A stretch of DNA of 64,000 bases from Fidelibacterota bacterium (lineage in GTDB: Bacteria; Fidelibacterota; UBA2242; JAFGTP01), in the NCBI GenBank assembly GCA_016934035.1, contig JAFGTP010000011.1, positions 124,486 to 188,485 of the forward strand. The letters run 5' to 3'. Shown piece after piece: positions 24,959-34,600 of the stretch. The notes below the pieces were generated by a model. The model searched no databases, was not told where the DNA came from, and was given only the letters and a program-made list of their open reading frames with translations. Made by a program: the position numbers and the translations under genes. Position 1 is the first letter of the stretch; each line of letters starts with the position of its first letter.

Positions 24959-27253
24959 ATGAAAGTAAGAAAGAGCAGCAATGATATTCGAAATTTACTC
25001 CTCATTCTGATCCTGGCAGCGGGCGGTTTGTTTGCGGAAGCCGTGTCGGATTCCATCAAAATTGTGGTCCTGGGTTCATCCACGGCTGAGGGGACGGGAG
25101 TGCGCAACATCAACAATGCCTGGGTCAACCGTTTCAGAACCTATCTGAAGGGACGCTGGCCCGATGCCCAGGTCATCAACCTGGCCAAAGGCGGTTATAC
25201 CACCTACCACATTATGCCGGATGATTACATGGCGCCCAATGGCCGGCCCGGTAAAGACCAGGACCGCAATGTCACTGAAGCCATCGGGCACCATCCCACA
25301 GCCGTGATCATCAATCTGCCCAGTAATGATGCTGCCAGCGGTTTTTCCGTGGCTGAACAGTTGCGAAACTATGATACGGTTTGTGTGCATCTGGCAAAGG
25401 CCGGTATTCCGGTCTGGATTGCCACCACTCAGCCCCGGACACTCGGTCCGGAAGGGGTACAAATACAGCGGGACATGCGGGACTCTACCTTTGCCCGTTA
25501 TGGTGATCATGCTATTGATTTCTGGTATGGACTGGCCACCGAGGAAGGCATTATCAAAACTGAATACAACAGCGACAATATTCACCTCAATGATGAAGGC
25601 CATCGGGTATTATTTGAACGGGTGCTCTACAGCGGCGCCGGATTGCCGGCCTTTGATGTGAATTTGATTTCACCGGATACAGGCGGCCCTTTTAGCACTT
25701 CCATCCCTATTCAGTGGTCTGCTGAAATTGCAATGGACCCGACCCGGGAAATATGGATTTTTACCAGCCGTGATCAGGGTAAAAACTGGCAGACTCTCTG
25801 GTCTGCAATGAGCAATGATACGGTTTTCACCTGGGACATTTCTGAATACCGGGATGGATTATTTAACCTTTTAAAGGTGGTCATGATTGGTGATTCCGGG
25901 TTCGGTATGGCCCTTACAAGCCGGCCTTTTGTCATTGACAATCCGGTCAATTCCCCGCCGGAAGTTGATCTGCTGGCGCCCCATATCAATGAATTTCTGA
26001 GCGGGGATGTCATCATTAAATGGGAGGCGGTGGATGTGGAGAGCGGCAACCTGACTATTGATTTGGAATATGGACCGGGGAATAATGGATTTTTGCCCAT
26101 TGTACAGAATACAGCCAACAGCGGCAGTTATTCCTGGAATACCCGGTATCTGCCCAATTCGAATCAGTACAAAATCAAAATTCGCTGTTTTGATGGCGTC
26201 CATTGGGGTGAAGACTCCCTGACAGGGCTTGCAGTCCAAAACCCGGGTGAAATCCTGCAGACAATTACCCATATAGCCGGAAACGGTGGCGGGAGCGTCT
26301 CAGCCCGCATAGTGGATGGCAGCGCAATCACCGGCCATGAGTATCAGGTCAGTTTTGATGACAGCAGTTTTGCATGGTTGGTTTATAATGTCGATGATCT
26401 GACCAGTGGGGAACGGCTGGTGGCCCATGCCGCTGAAACTGACGGCTTCAGTGAGGGGCCTTTGTTTGACGGCCTGCGATTGCTGGTAAAGAATTATTCG
26501 GAAACTGTCACAGATGAAGAAAATTCAGGATGGGAATCCGGCGCTCCTACTTTGAATATTTCCTTCAGTGTACCGGAAATATTCACCGGTGTTGAAATCC
26601 TTCGGGGCTATCCGCAGCCTTCGGATTACCGGATTGTATTTTGTGACACTATTGTTGGGTATTCGTCAAAGGCCTATGGAGCAGTGTCAGTTCCTTTGAA
26701 GTTTTATGTTCATAATATCAGCGACGATCGGGCTGTGCCGGTTATTTTCTTTGATAATGACAAAGACCAGACGGCTTCAAAATTTGACCAGATTTATTTT
26801 GTGGAGCCGGATTTGTCGGGAAAGGAACGGATGACCTGGATGATGTATTTGGATGGCGATGATGACGCAATAGCGCCGGCGCCGGGGGATGTCTACCTGT
26901 TTCGCACCCTGAAACCCTTTACGGCTGCTGACCGCTTTTTGCTGACCACCGGCGACACCGGAATTGGTATCGAAAAAATTTTAAAAGCTGGGGAATATGC
27001 CCTGGACCAGAATTATCCCAACCCCTTTAATCCGACTACCAAAATCGCCTATTATCTGGAAAATCCGGGCTTTGCCGTACTGGATGTTTACAATCTGAGG
27101 GGACAAAAGGTCCTGGGCCTGGTTCATGAATTTCAAAAAAGTGGTAATCATACGGTCCTGCTGGATGCCTCGCAGCTGGCCAGCGGCGTCTATTTTTACA
27201 GGTTAAAAGTGGGATGGGTTTCGCTGACCCGAAAAATGGTCCTGCTGCGATAA
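24959..27253 (+). CDS. SGNH-type esterase with T9SS sorting domain
   Basis: A 764-residue secreted protein. I chose ATG 24959, with GGGAG 8 bp ahead, over ATG 24935. After a signal peptide (cut near residue 27) comes an SGNH hydrolase of about 210 residues: VLGSSTAEGTG (probable nucleophile Ser41), NLAKGG, NLPSNDA and DNIHLNDEGH with the catalytic Asp/His. The middle is beta-rich, with Ig-like repeats (PEVDLLAPHINEFLSGDVIIKWEAVDVESG). The C-terminus has NYPNPFNPTT and the closing VLLR of a T9SS sorting domain. By analogy it removes acetyl groups from polysaccharide at the cell surface. It lies upstream of lacI-1 and opens the mannan locus. Confidence 0.87.
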   Translation: MKVRKSSNDIRNLLLILILAAGGLFAEAVSDSIKIVVLGSSTAEGTGVRNINNAWVNRFRTYLKGRWPDAQVINLAKGGYTTYHIMPDDYMAPNGRPGKDQDRNVTEAIGHHPTAVIINLPSNDAASGFSVAEQLRNYDTVCVHLAKAGIPVWIATTQPRTLGPEGVQIQRDMRDSTFARYGDHAIDFWYGLATEEGIIKTEYNSDNIHLNDEGHRVLFERVLYSGAGLPAFDVNLISPDTGGPFSTSIPIQWSAEIAMDPTREIWIFTSRDQGKNWQTLWSAMSNDTVFTWDISEYRDGLFNLLKVVMIGDSGFGMALTSRPFVIDNPVNSPPEVDLLAPHINEFLSGDVIIKWEAVDVESGNLTIDLEYGPGNNGFLPIVQNTANSGSYSWNTRYLPNSNQYKIKIRCFDGVHWGEDSLTGLAVQNPGEILQTITHIAGNGGGSVSARIVDGSAITGHEYQVSFDDSSFAWLVYNVDDLTSGERLVAHAAETDGFSEGPLFDGLRLLVKNYSETVTDEENSGWESGAPTLNISFSVPEIFTGVEILRGYPQPSDYRIVFCDTIVGYSSKAYGAVSVPLKFYVHNISDDRAVPVIFFDNDKDQTASKFDQIYFVEPDLSGKERMTWMMYLDGDDDAIAPAPGDVYLFRTLKPFTAADRFLLTTGDTGIGIEKILKAGEYALDQNYPNPFNPTTKIAYYLENPGFAVLDVYNLRGQKVLGLVHEFQKSGNHTVLLDASQLASGVYFYRLKVGWVSLTRKMVLLR

Positions 27254-27331
27254 ATTGTTGCCAGGCTTTTGAACGGGTTGCTGTTCACTGCTCTCCGGGC
27301 CGGCAACGTGAAAAATTCTGTCAGAAATATC

Positions 27332-27360
27332 TTGCGACATCGAAAATCATTTCGTAACAT
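27332..27360 (+). promoter_or_regulatory. predicted promoter with LacI operator, upstream of lacI-1
   Basis: Possible -35 TTGCGA (27332-27337) and -10 TAACAT (27355-27360) with a 17-bp spacer. The spacer ends in the palindrome CGAAAATCATTTCG (27341-27354), so a bound repressor would block RNA polymerase. The same CGAAA-N4-TTTCG-TA arrangement occurs before lacI-2 and the TonB operon. Confidence 0.7.
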
Positions 27361-27388
27361 TTTTCGTCGTTAAAATATGAGAGAAGCC

Positions 27389-28396
27389 ATGTTGACTATC
27401 AAAGATATTGCGAAACTTGCCAAATGTTCGCCTTCCACTGTTTCCAAAGCGTTAAACAACAAATTTGACGTCAGTGAAAAGACCCGGGCGAAAATTTTGA
27501 AAATCGCTGAAAAACATAATTTTCACCTCCATAAAATTGAACAGGTCAATCACAAAACCGAGAATATCGGAATTGTTTTCTGTCGGGAAGAAAAACCCCT
27601 TTCGGGCAATCCTTTTTATTCCCGGGTCCTGGAAGGCATTGAGGCCGAACTGGCTATAAATAATTATAATTTAATATTAACTCTGCTGGCAGAGCCTTTC
27701 AACGGGCAGGTCCCGAAAATGATAAAAGAGCATAAAGTTGATGGCCTGATCATCGTCGGCGCCATGGAAGATGAATTTATTGACATCTTAAAAAATTATA
27801 AATTTCCCACTGTTTTTGTCGATCCTTCCGATTACAATCTGGGTTACCAGAAAGTCATTATTGACAATGAGCAGGGCGGATATCTGGCCACCCGCCACAT
27901 CATTGAAAAGGGCCATAAAAAAATTGCCTTTGTGTCAGGGTCCCTGGAAAGGGCCAGTTTTTCCCTGCGCTTTGAGGGTTTTAAAAAAGCCATGGCTTTT
28001 TTTAATATACCGGTTAAAAGTAAGTATGTGAAAACCGGTGGTCTGGAAAATGGGTATGAGTTTGTGCTGGAATTACTCAGGATGGAAGACCGTCCCACCG
28101 CGATTTTTTTTGGCAATGACGCCAATGCGCTTTTGGGCTATAAAGCGGTCAATGACCTGGGTTTGAAGGTTCCGGAAGATATCAGTATCGTTGGCTTCGA
28201 TGACATTGCCATGGCAAAATTTTCAGACCCGCCCTTGAGTACTGTGATGGTTTACAAGGAAGAAATCGGCTCCATTGCTGTGCGCAAACTGCTCAATCAG
28301 ATCGTTCACGGTCAGGACGGCATACCTGTGACCACTATGATGCCGGTAAAATTTATCGAGCGGGAGTCTGTCTGGGATTTGAAAAAGTCAAAATAA
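27389..28396 (+). CDS. LacI-family transcriptional regulator (lacI-1)
   Basis: A 335-residue repressor. The N-terminal helix-turn-helix is TIKDIAKLAKCSPSTVSKALNN and is followed by the hinge helix region. The rest is the periplasmic-binding-protein-like ligand domain (NIGIVFCREEKPLSGNPFYSRVLEGIE, VDGLIIVG, GHKKIAFVSG, AIFFGNDANALLGYKA, DISIVGFDDIAMA). ATG 27389 is chosen by comparison with the paralogue at 40835 (MYTIKDIAKMAK) over ATG 27377. The two repressors share the HTH and most of the ligand pocket. It probably senses a mannan breakdown product and binds the operator in its own promoter. Confidence 0.93.
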   Translation: MLTIKDIAKLAKCSPSTVSKALNNKFDVSEKTRAKILKIAEKHNFHLHKIEQVNHKTENIGIVFCREEKPLSGNPFYSRVLEGIEAELAINNYNLILTLLAEPFNGQVPKMIKEHKVDGLIIVGAMEDEFIDILKNYKFPTVFVDPSDYNLGYQKVIIDNEQGGYLATRHIIEKGHKKIAFVSGSLERASFSLRFEGFKKAMAFFNIPVKSKYVKTGGLENGYEFVLELLRMEDRPTAIFFGNDANALLGYKAVNDLGLKVPEDISIVGFDDIAMAKFSDPPLSTVMVYKEEIGSIAVRKLLNQIVHGQDGIPVTTMMPVKFIERESVWDLKKSK

Positions 28397-28411
28397 TAAT
28401 CGATATCCTGT

Positions 28412-28450
28412 AAAAAAGCCTCTTCTGAATATTTTGGAAGAGGCTTTTTT
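28412..28450. terminator. bidirectional terminator
   Basis: A 14-bp stem (28412-28425 with 28437-28450) with A-run and T-run ends. It stops lacI-1 on the plus strand and the five-gene TonB operon on the minus strand. Confidence 0.93.
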
Positions 28451-28456
28451 ATTGGA

Positions 28457-29656
28457 TTAATTGGCCGGCACCAGTTTTACCATGATGACATCATGGACCG
28501 GAATATCCATGACAAAGGGCTTTTGGGTGGTCCCCATATCTTTGTGTTTCCAAAGGTCACGGATTTTATACTCTTTCTTATCAAAGAAGTAGTGATATCC
28601 AAACTGGTCGTCTTTTATGGGAAATTCCTGCCAGTCATAGTGAATTTTTTGGGTTGACAGGGAACGATTAAAAAAGCACAGGGCCAATTCGCCGGCTTTG
28701 AGAGGTTTCGCCCAGATTTCCCAATGATCTCGGGCAAAACACTTAAAACCCTGGATGCCCAGTGAATCCTGGTCAACAGCGATGACCTCTTTGTTGGTGA
28801 GAATTTCAAGAGTGGCCTGGTCCATATTGCGCAGATCATTGCCGGCAATCAAAGGAGCGGCCAGCATACACCAGAGAGAAAAGTGGGCCCTGTCTTCACT
28901 GATGGTCATTCCGTTCCCGACTTCCATCATATCCGGATCATTCCAATGGCCGGGACCTGCGCTGGATCGAATATTACCGCGCATCTCCAAAATTTGGAGT
29001 ATTCCCCAGGAATTCCAGGTGCCGTGGCCGATGATACCGTCAAATATAGGAGCGATATCTCCGGTAGTGCGCCATAAATGGCCAATATCTTTGGCCCAGG
29101 TCCAGGGCTGACTGTCCCCCCATTCACAGATACTGAAGACAATAGGACGACCGGCGGCATAAAGAGCATCGCGCATGGTCAGATAGGCCCCACGGGCATT
29201 CAGCCCCTCGGTATTGCACCAGTCATATTTCAGGTAATCGACACCCCAGCGGGCGTATTGCATGGCGTCCTGAAATTCATAACCGCGACTGCCGGGCCGG
29301 CCGCCACAGGTCTTCCAGCCGGCATCGGAATAAATTCCAAATTTGAGGCCCCGGGAATGGATATAATCAGCCAGAGCTTTCATACCAGAGGGAAAACGAA
29401 GAGGATCCGGCTGAATAAAGCCGAGGCTGTCCCGTTCACCCTGCCAGCAATCGTCGATTACTATGTAATGATATCCGGCTTGTTTCATTCCGTTGCTAAC
29501 CATGGCGTCGGCTGTTTCCATGATGAGTTTTTCATCCACATCGCAGGCAAACTTGTTCCAGCTGTTCCATCCCATGGGCGGTGTCAGGGCCAGTCCGTCA
29601 AATTTTTGTCCAAACAGACCGACCGTCACCAGCAGACAGATGATGAGTCTTTTCAT
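28457..29656 (-). CDS. GH27 alpha-galactosidase
   Basis: A 399-residue exported enzyme that takes alpha-1,6-galactose off galactomannan. A signal peptide (MKRLIICLLVTVGLFG) is followed directly by the catalytic barrel: LTPPMGWNSWNKF, YIVIDDCWQG, GIYSDAGWKTCGGRPGS, YLKYDWCN with nucleophile Asp145 and RTTGDI with acid/base Asp200. The small C-terminal beta domain is present. GAGG precedes ATG 29656. It is the last gene of the minus-strand operon led by the TonB receptor. There is no T9SS domain, so it should stay in the periplasm. Confidence 0.96.
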   Translation of the reverse strand: MKRLIICLLVTVGLFGQKFDGLALTPPMGWNSWNKFACDVDEKLIMETADAMVSNGMKQAGYHYIVIDDCWQGERDSLGFIQPDPLRFPSGMKALADYIHSRGLKFGIYSDAGWKTCGGRPGSRGYEFQDAMQYARWGVDYLKYDWCNTEGLNARGAYLTMRDALYAAGRPIVFSICEWGDSQPWTWAKDIGHLWRTTGDIAPIFDGIIGHGTWNSWGILQILEMRGNIRSSAGPGHWNDPDMMEVGNGMTISEDRAHFSLWCMLAAPLIAGNDLRNMDQATLEILTNKEVIAVDQDSLGIQGFKCFARDHWEIWAKPLKAGELALCFFNRSLSTQKIHYDWQEFPIKDDQFGYHYFFDKKEYKIRDLWKHKDMGTTQKPFVMDIPVHDVIMVKLVPAN

Positions 29657-29680
29657 ATTGTCCTCAATTTTAATGATTCA

Positions 29681-29704
29681 GAAGCCCCGGCTGACCGGGG
29701 CTTC
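29681..29704. repeat. intercistronic hairpin
   Basis: A perfect 10-bp stem, GAAGCCCCGG (29681-29690) with CCGGGGCTTC (29695-29704), loop CTGA. It lies between the C-type-lectin gene and the GH27 gene with no T-run after it on either side. It may be an RNA processing or stability hairpin rather than a terminator. Confidence 0.7.
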
Positions 29705-29730
29705 ATGTATACTGTCAAGAAAGGAGAAGG

Positions 29731-30528
29731 TTATTCCAGTTCCAGAATAAACCGGGCCGGAACATCATCCTGGTTTTCCCAGTAGCCCCAGCGGTTGATC
29801 ATGGCAAAATAATAGGGGAGGTAATTTTGGATTTCCTGGGGGTATTTGGTCCCTTCTTCCGGGCGCCACCAATTGGTGAATTCCAGGGTTTCTCCGGTAA
29901 TCCATTCAGTGGCGAAAGTGGTGTAGCCGAGACTGTCATTCCAGCGCATACCAATCCAGGCGCTTTCTCTTAGGTCTGCGTTGAGTGTATTGGCAAAATC
30001 ATTTTCTTCCTGGGACTGAAGGGTCAGCAGGTGGCCGCCGGTCTCTTCGCAAAGCAGTTTGGCGCTGCCCCATTTATACTTGTTGATGGAATGAAAATAA
30101 TCATGTCCTTCAAATTCACCGATGTAGATATAGAGACTCATATCAGGCCAGAACAGCACGATGACGTCAATGGTTTTGGTCCCTCCATTAGCTATATCTT
30201 CAACCGTGATTTCAGCCCTCTGGCCTTTTTCCCCGACAGATTTGATATAAACCCGATCGTTGTTTTCGGTGGCTGTGATTTCCACGATGTTTTCGTCGGA
30301 AGTGGACCACCGGTACTCCGGTGTATCTTCAGGATCAAAGGTGCTGGCAGTTAATAATTTTTGTTGTCCAGGGCCTACCAGCAGGGAGTCGATTCCCAGA
30401 ATTTCCGTATTGGTGCGGTTGATAAAAACCGGTGCTTCCCGCTTTTTCCCGGTGCCGTTGTTGTCATCACATTGGATAGCCAGCAACAGGATTATGATTG
30501 AAAATAGAATGGTTTTTAGGGTTTTCAT
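29731..30528 (-). CDS. C-type-lectin-like lipoprotein
   Basis: A 265-residue lipoprotein (LLLAIQC, Cys20). Residues about 35-130 form an Ig-like domain (LLTASTFDPEDTPEYRWSTSDENIVEI), and the last 120 residues look like a C-type lectin-like domain: WGSAKLLCEETGGHLLTLQSQEENDF, SAWIGMRWND and TEWITGETLEFTNWWRPEE. The conserved WIG and EW-TGE-x-NW elements are present. The classical disulfide Cys pairs are incomplete, so calcium or sugar binding is not assured. GGAGGAAAA precedes its start. It lies in the TonB-led operon and may be a surface glycan- or protein-binding module. Confidence 0.8.
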   Translation of the reverse strand: MKTLKTILFSIIILLLAIQCDDNNGTGKKREAPVFINRTNTEILGIDSLLVGPGQQKLLTASTFDPEDTPEYRWSTSDENIVEITATENNDRVYIKSVGEKGQRAEITVEDIANGGTKTIDVIVLFWPDMSLYIYIGEFEGHDYFHSINKYKWGSAKLLCEETGGHLLTLQSQEENDFANTLNADLRESAWIGMRWNDSLGYTTFATEWITGETLEFTNWWRPEEGTKYPQEIQNYLPYYFAMINRWGYWENQDDVPARFILELE

Positions 30529-30566
30529 GATTTTCCTCCGTCGATTAACAATAATCTAACCATTAT

Positions 30567-31649
30567 TTAAAACATTACGCCAAAATCATAGGAAAAGGTA
30601 TTGCCCAGAATTCCGTAGGAGCGGTAAGCAAAATCCAGTTTGATGGCCAGATGAGGGGCCATGGTGTTGATAAGGCCAAAACCAAAGGTTGGCCCGTAAA
30701 CGGCATAATCCATTCGCTCTTTTTCGGAAAGGCCTTTGAACCCGGCCCTCAGAAAAAAATCACCGGCTACAGGAATCGTCATTTTGTATTCCGCACCGAT
30801 ATTGAGATACTCGTGATTGTTATTGGGATGAAGTGCATCGACAGCCAGGGTGATACGCTGATACTGTGTGATGTGCTTGTGGGCTGAGATCCCAATTCGG
30901 AAAATCAGGGGCAATTCCCAGGCTGTGAGATTATATTTTCCGGAAACATCTGAATAATTACCGCCCTCATCTTTTGAAATGTCAATCGGTTCCAGCAAAT
31001 CCATGCCGTCAAATTTCAAACGTGTTCCGTAGTTGGAAATGCTCATACCGATTTTCATTCCGTCTTCACGATATTTGCCTGCAAAGAAGTTAGAATGGAC
31101 GATAGCGCCCAAATCCAGGGCCATAGCGTTTCCAGAGGAATGCCAGATGTTGGAATTGATATATTTTGCAGAGGCGCCAAAGGCAAACCACTGCACCAGG
31201 CGTCGGGAAAAGGAGAGGGCAAAGGCATTGTCGCTGGCGCTGTATTTTTCTCCTGTTCCATCGGGCCTTTCGAGGGTAGTGACATCCATTTCGTCACCAT
31301 AGGCCATATGGCTGAGGCCAATCGCGATGGTTCCGATTCCCGGCATTACCAGACCGACACCGGCGAATTGCATTCCAATGTCTGCGACATAGGGTTGGTT
31401 GATGAATTTGGCTTCACTTTTTTGCATGAAAGCCATGCCGGCCGGGTTCCAGTAGATAGACATCAGATCATGAGTATAAGCCACTTGTGCATCACCCATG
31501 GCATTGCCTGAGGCGCCCAGTCCGATTTCCAGAAAATTGGCTGTGGTGGTGCCGTAACGATAAGGCTCGATGGCAAAAGATGGGATTGTAACGATCAGGA
31601 TCAGGATAAAAAGGGCTGACGAATATTTTAGGTTCACTGGTTTTTTCAT
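30567..31649 (-). CDS. PorV/PorQ-like outer-membrane protein
   Basis: A 360-residue beta-barrel protein. After the signal peptide it starts ANFLEIGLGASGNAMGDAQVAYTHDLMSIYWNPAGMA, the marker of the PorV/PorQ (FadL-related) family whose PorV member shuttles type IX secretion cargo. Alternating strands follow to the C-terminal Phe of a barrel. ATG 31649 with AAGGTG upstream is preferred to GTG 31658. It is next to, and 22 bp downstream of, the giant T9SS-type protein, so it may serve that cargo. Whether it is a true secretion component or a paralogue with another role cannot be told here. Confidence 0.85.
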   Translation of the reverse strand: MKKPVNLKYSSALFILILIVTIPSFAIEPYRYGTTTANFLEIGLGASGNAMGDAQVAYTHDLMSIYWNPAGMAFMQKSEAKFINQPYVADIGMQFAGVGLVMPGIGTIAIGLSHMAYGDEMDVTTLERPDGTGEKYSASDNAFALSFSRRLVQWFAFGASAKYINSNIWHSSGNAMALDLGAIVHSNFFAGKYREDGMKIGMSISNYGTRLKFDGMDLLEPIDISKDEGGNYSDVSGKYNLTAWELPLIFRIGISAHKHITQYQRITLAVDALHPNNNHEYLNIGAEYKMTIPVAGDFFLRAGFKGLSEKERMDYAVYGPTFGFGLINTMAPHLAIKLDFAYRSYGILGNTFSYDFGVMF

Positions 31650-31671
31650 TTGATTCACCTTTTCAAATCTT

Positions 31672-34600
31672 CTATTTAATTATTCCAAACTTGCCGATTT
31701 TTTCTTTACCGGTGAGTTTGTCCTCAACGTGATAAATATACATGCCGGCAGCCACTTCCAGGCCTTCGCTGGAGAGCAGGTTCCAATGAATACAACCGGT
31801 GCTATAATCCCCCATACCGTCAAAATCTACCAGTCCGTCTTCAGGAGCGTGGATGGTTTTTACCAACACGCCGCTGACAGTGAAAATTTTAATGGTACAT
31901 TCAGTCGGAATATGAGTAAACATGATCCTGCGTTTCTGGTTCAATTGTGTATTGGAGACAGCTGGTTCCATCATATTAGTCGCCACATAAGGGTTCGGAA
32001 CGACTTTGATCTCCTTCATGGTATCTTTTAGTTCCACTATGTCGACGGTGTCTTTTCCTGAAGCGCTGAAGGTGATATAATCGTCGCCGCCAAAGGGACG
32101 TTTGAAGGTCACTTTGTAAACATCATTGGGCTGGGGCAACTGGTTTTCATCAGTCACATTGTGAAAATTCATGTGAAAAAGAGTTCCGCACAGAGAAATA
32201 TTGGTGCCTCGTGGTCCGATAATAAACTGGTCTTCTGCCAAATCCACTTTTTTATTCCCGTTGAGGTCCCAGCATAGGATTGCCATCCGTTCATATTTTC
32301 CGGTGACAGAATCAGCGGGGAAACTTCTGTTTTCCACGTAAAAGGGAAAGCGTGTGATTTGCGGGTTCAGACATTCCTGGAAGACATTGATGGATTCTCC
32401 TTCGGGAGTTTTGGGATGACCGCCGTAAACCGATACGATATTTCCTGGATTATCAGCATTTTCTGTAAAAATGATGTAGTAATCCCAGGGTGCCCGCAGA
32501 GCGTCTTTACTATAAAATTGAATACTGATGGGAGCATTTCCAGTGAGCCAGCCGCAACCTTCGGGGTTCATGGAGGCAGTCAGTGAACTCATTTTGATTT
32601 TCAATCGAATTCCATCAAAAATATCGGAATATTTTCCATTGTCACTGATGGGCAAATGATAAAATTCACGATCGGGATCAACATACATGGAAAGCATGGA
32701 ATTATAATTATTCGGGATCAGGTTCCCACTGGCATTGGGGACCAGTTTATCTTCAAAAACCAGGTTTTGCTGTCCGTCAGTAATATCATAGACCGATACG
32801 CCGGAAGCTGTGAACAGGGTGCCGCGGTCTTCGTAAAATTTTATGGCATCTTTCATTTCCGGATAGATTATGCTGTTCAGGGTGGTTGTATGAAAGGTGA
32901 CTTTGTAGGTGTGGCCTTCGTGAACATCCTTTTTGACCACTACTTCGGGAATGATTTCGCCGGTGCCCATGACCAGACCGGAGTAATCCACTGTGGTTTC
33001 ACTGCTGCTGGAACTGCCGGCAGGGTTGGGACCGGGTGTGACGATGGCCACATTTTTTCCGACAAAGGTGACTGTTTCGGATTCATCCAGTTCAATGACT
33101 GTATTGTTTTCTGAGGGGCCAATGCCGTAGCGTTCATCACTGAGATTGGTAATGCTTCCCGATTGTATTCTTTCTGGTGAAATTCCATAATCGTAGGCGA
33201 CCAGCGCGTAATAGTAGGTCCTGCCGTTTTGTACGGTGGAATCCACAAAGGAGTGGGATACCCCCGTATCATCCCCCAGGTAATATCCGGTGCCGTCTTT
33301 CAGGGCAAAATCAGTAAAACCATTGATTCCGTTGATGTTGTCGCACTGGTAAATGGGTTTTTTATAGGTTGGTGTCCCATAGCCGTCGGTGATTACTTCA
33401 GCGTCAGCAAAGTACTTGTCTGTAGCGCGAAAGAGTTTGTAACCTTCGAAATCGTTTTCACCCTGGAGAAAAGGTTCCCGGGTCAGTTGGTCCGCCCGGT
33501 TGTCCCAGGTCAGAATGACATGGCCGTCACCCGGCGTGGCAGTCAGTGTCGGCATCTCCGGCGGCTGGGCAAAACGGTAGTCTTTTTCATAGATTATCTG
33601 GACTGTTTTTTTCAACTGGAACAGGGCCGGCGCCGCATGATCGGAACTAACCAGTCCGGTCTGGTCTTCAAAGGAATGGAGCTCCGCCATGGATATTCTT
33701 TCTGTTCGTCCTTTGTAGAGCGGAAAAACACCGGAAGCGAATACTTCGGCCAGGTTATCGATATTAGAGGAGGATTGGGACATGGAATCGCCACTGGTCA
33801 TTTCAAACATGGATTTATCGTTGCGAAACCAATTATCATAGGGCACGACATGTTCCGGGACTTTAAAGAGTCGAAAGGTTGTCAACCCCAGCATATCGGA
33901 CTCGGAAATATCCACAGAACCGAAATTGGGCTCAGCACCCAGTCCCTCAACATAATCGGGTTTGTGGTTACACTCGGTGCCATTGGCGTCGGGACCGTCG
34001 TAATTCAAATCAGATGGGCCAACACCGTCGGTGCCGATATCGTCGCCGGCATATTCTTCGGCTTCATAAACCTCATTGCCATTGGCGTCAATACCATCCA
34101 CCCAGTCCTGGTCCTCGTCGGCGTTCCAGTGTTCTTTCAGGTCAGTAACATCAAGGCCGTAATATTCTAAAAATTTTCCAAGGTCGGCAATGCCATCGGT
34201 AGGTCCGATTTTGGTTGTCGCCTGGTTGTCCCGGGCTTCATCAATCAGTCCATCCTGATCATTGTCACGGAAGTCATTGGATATACCTGGTGATTCGAGG
34301 TAGGCAAAGCCCTGAATGCCTGCTTTTAGTCCGCCTTCGCCGATGCCGTCTTTGTCCCAGGCGTAGGAGAGGTTCAGAGGTGCGGCCCGAAAATAAGCAT
34401 CTTCTCCCAGACCATCACCGCCGATGTTGTTGTCCACCCAATAACCAAAGGTCATTTCCGGCAGATCATAATCAGATATATTGGCAATGGTGTATTCCCA
34501 AAAGACAGCATCACGGGCATGGGGATTATTCCACTGAAAACCCCGCATTTCCACACGGACACCCAAACCGCCCCAGGGAGCTCCCCGTTGTGTGGTAATA

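Noticed and set aside
29681-29704. Rho-independent terminator between the lectin-like and GH27 genes
   Set aside because: The hairpin is perfect but no T-run follows on either strand, so GH27 is likely still co-transcribed.
33229-34170. Long plus-strand ORF (313 codons) opposite the giant T9SS-type protein
   Set aside because: It is an antisense shadow of a clearly coding minus-strand gene, with a low-complexity translation and no start signal or motif.
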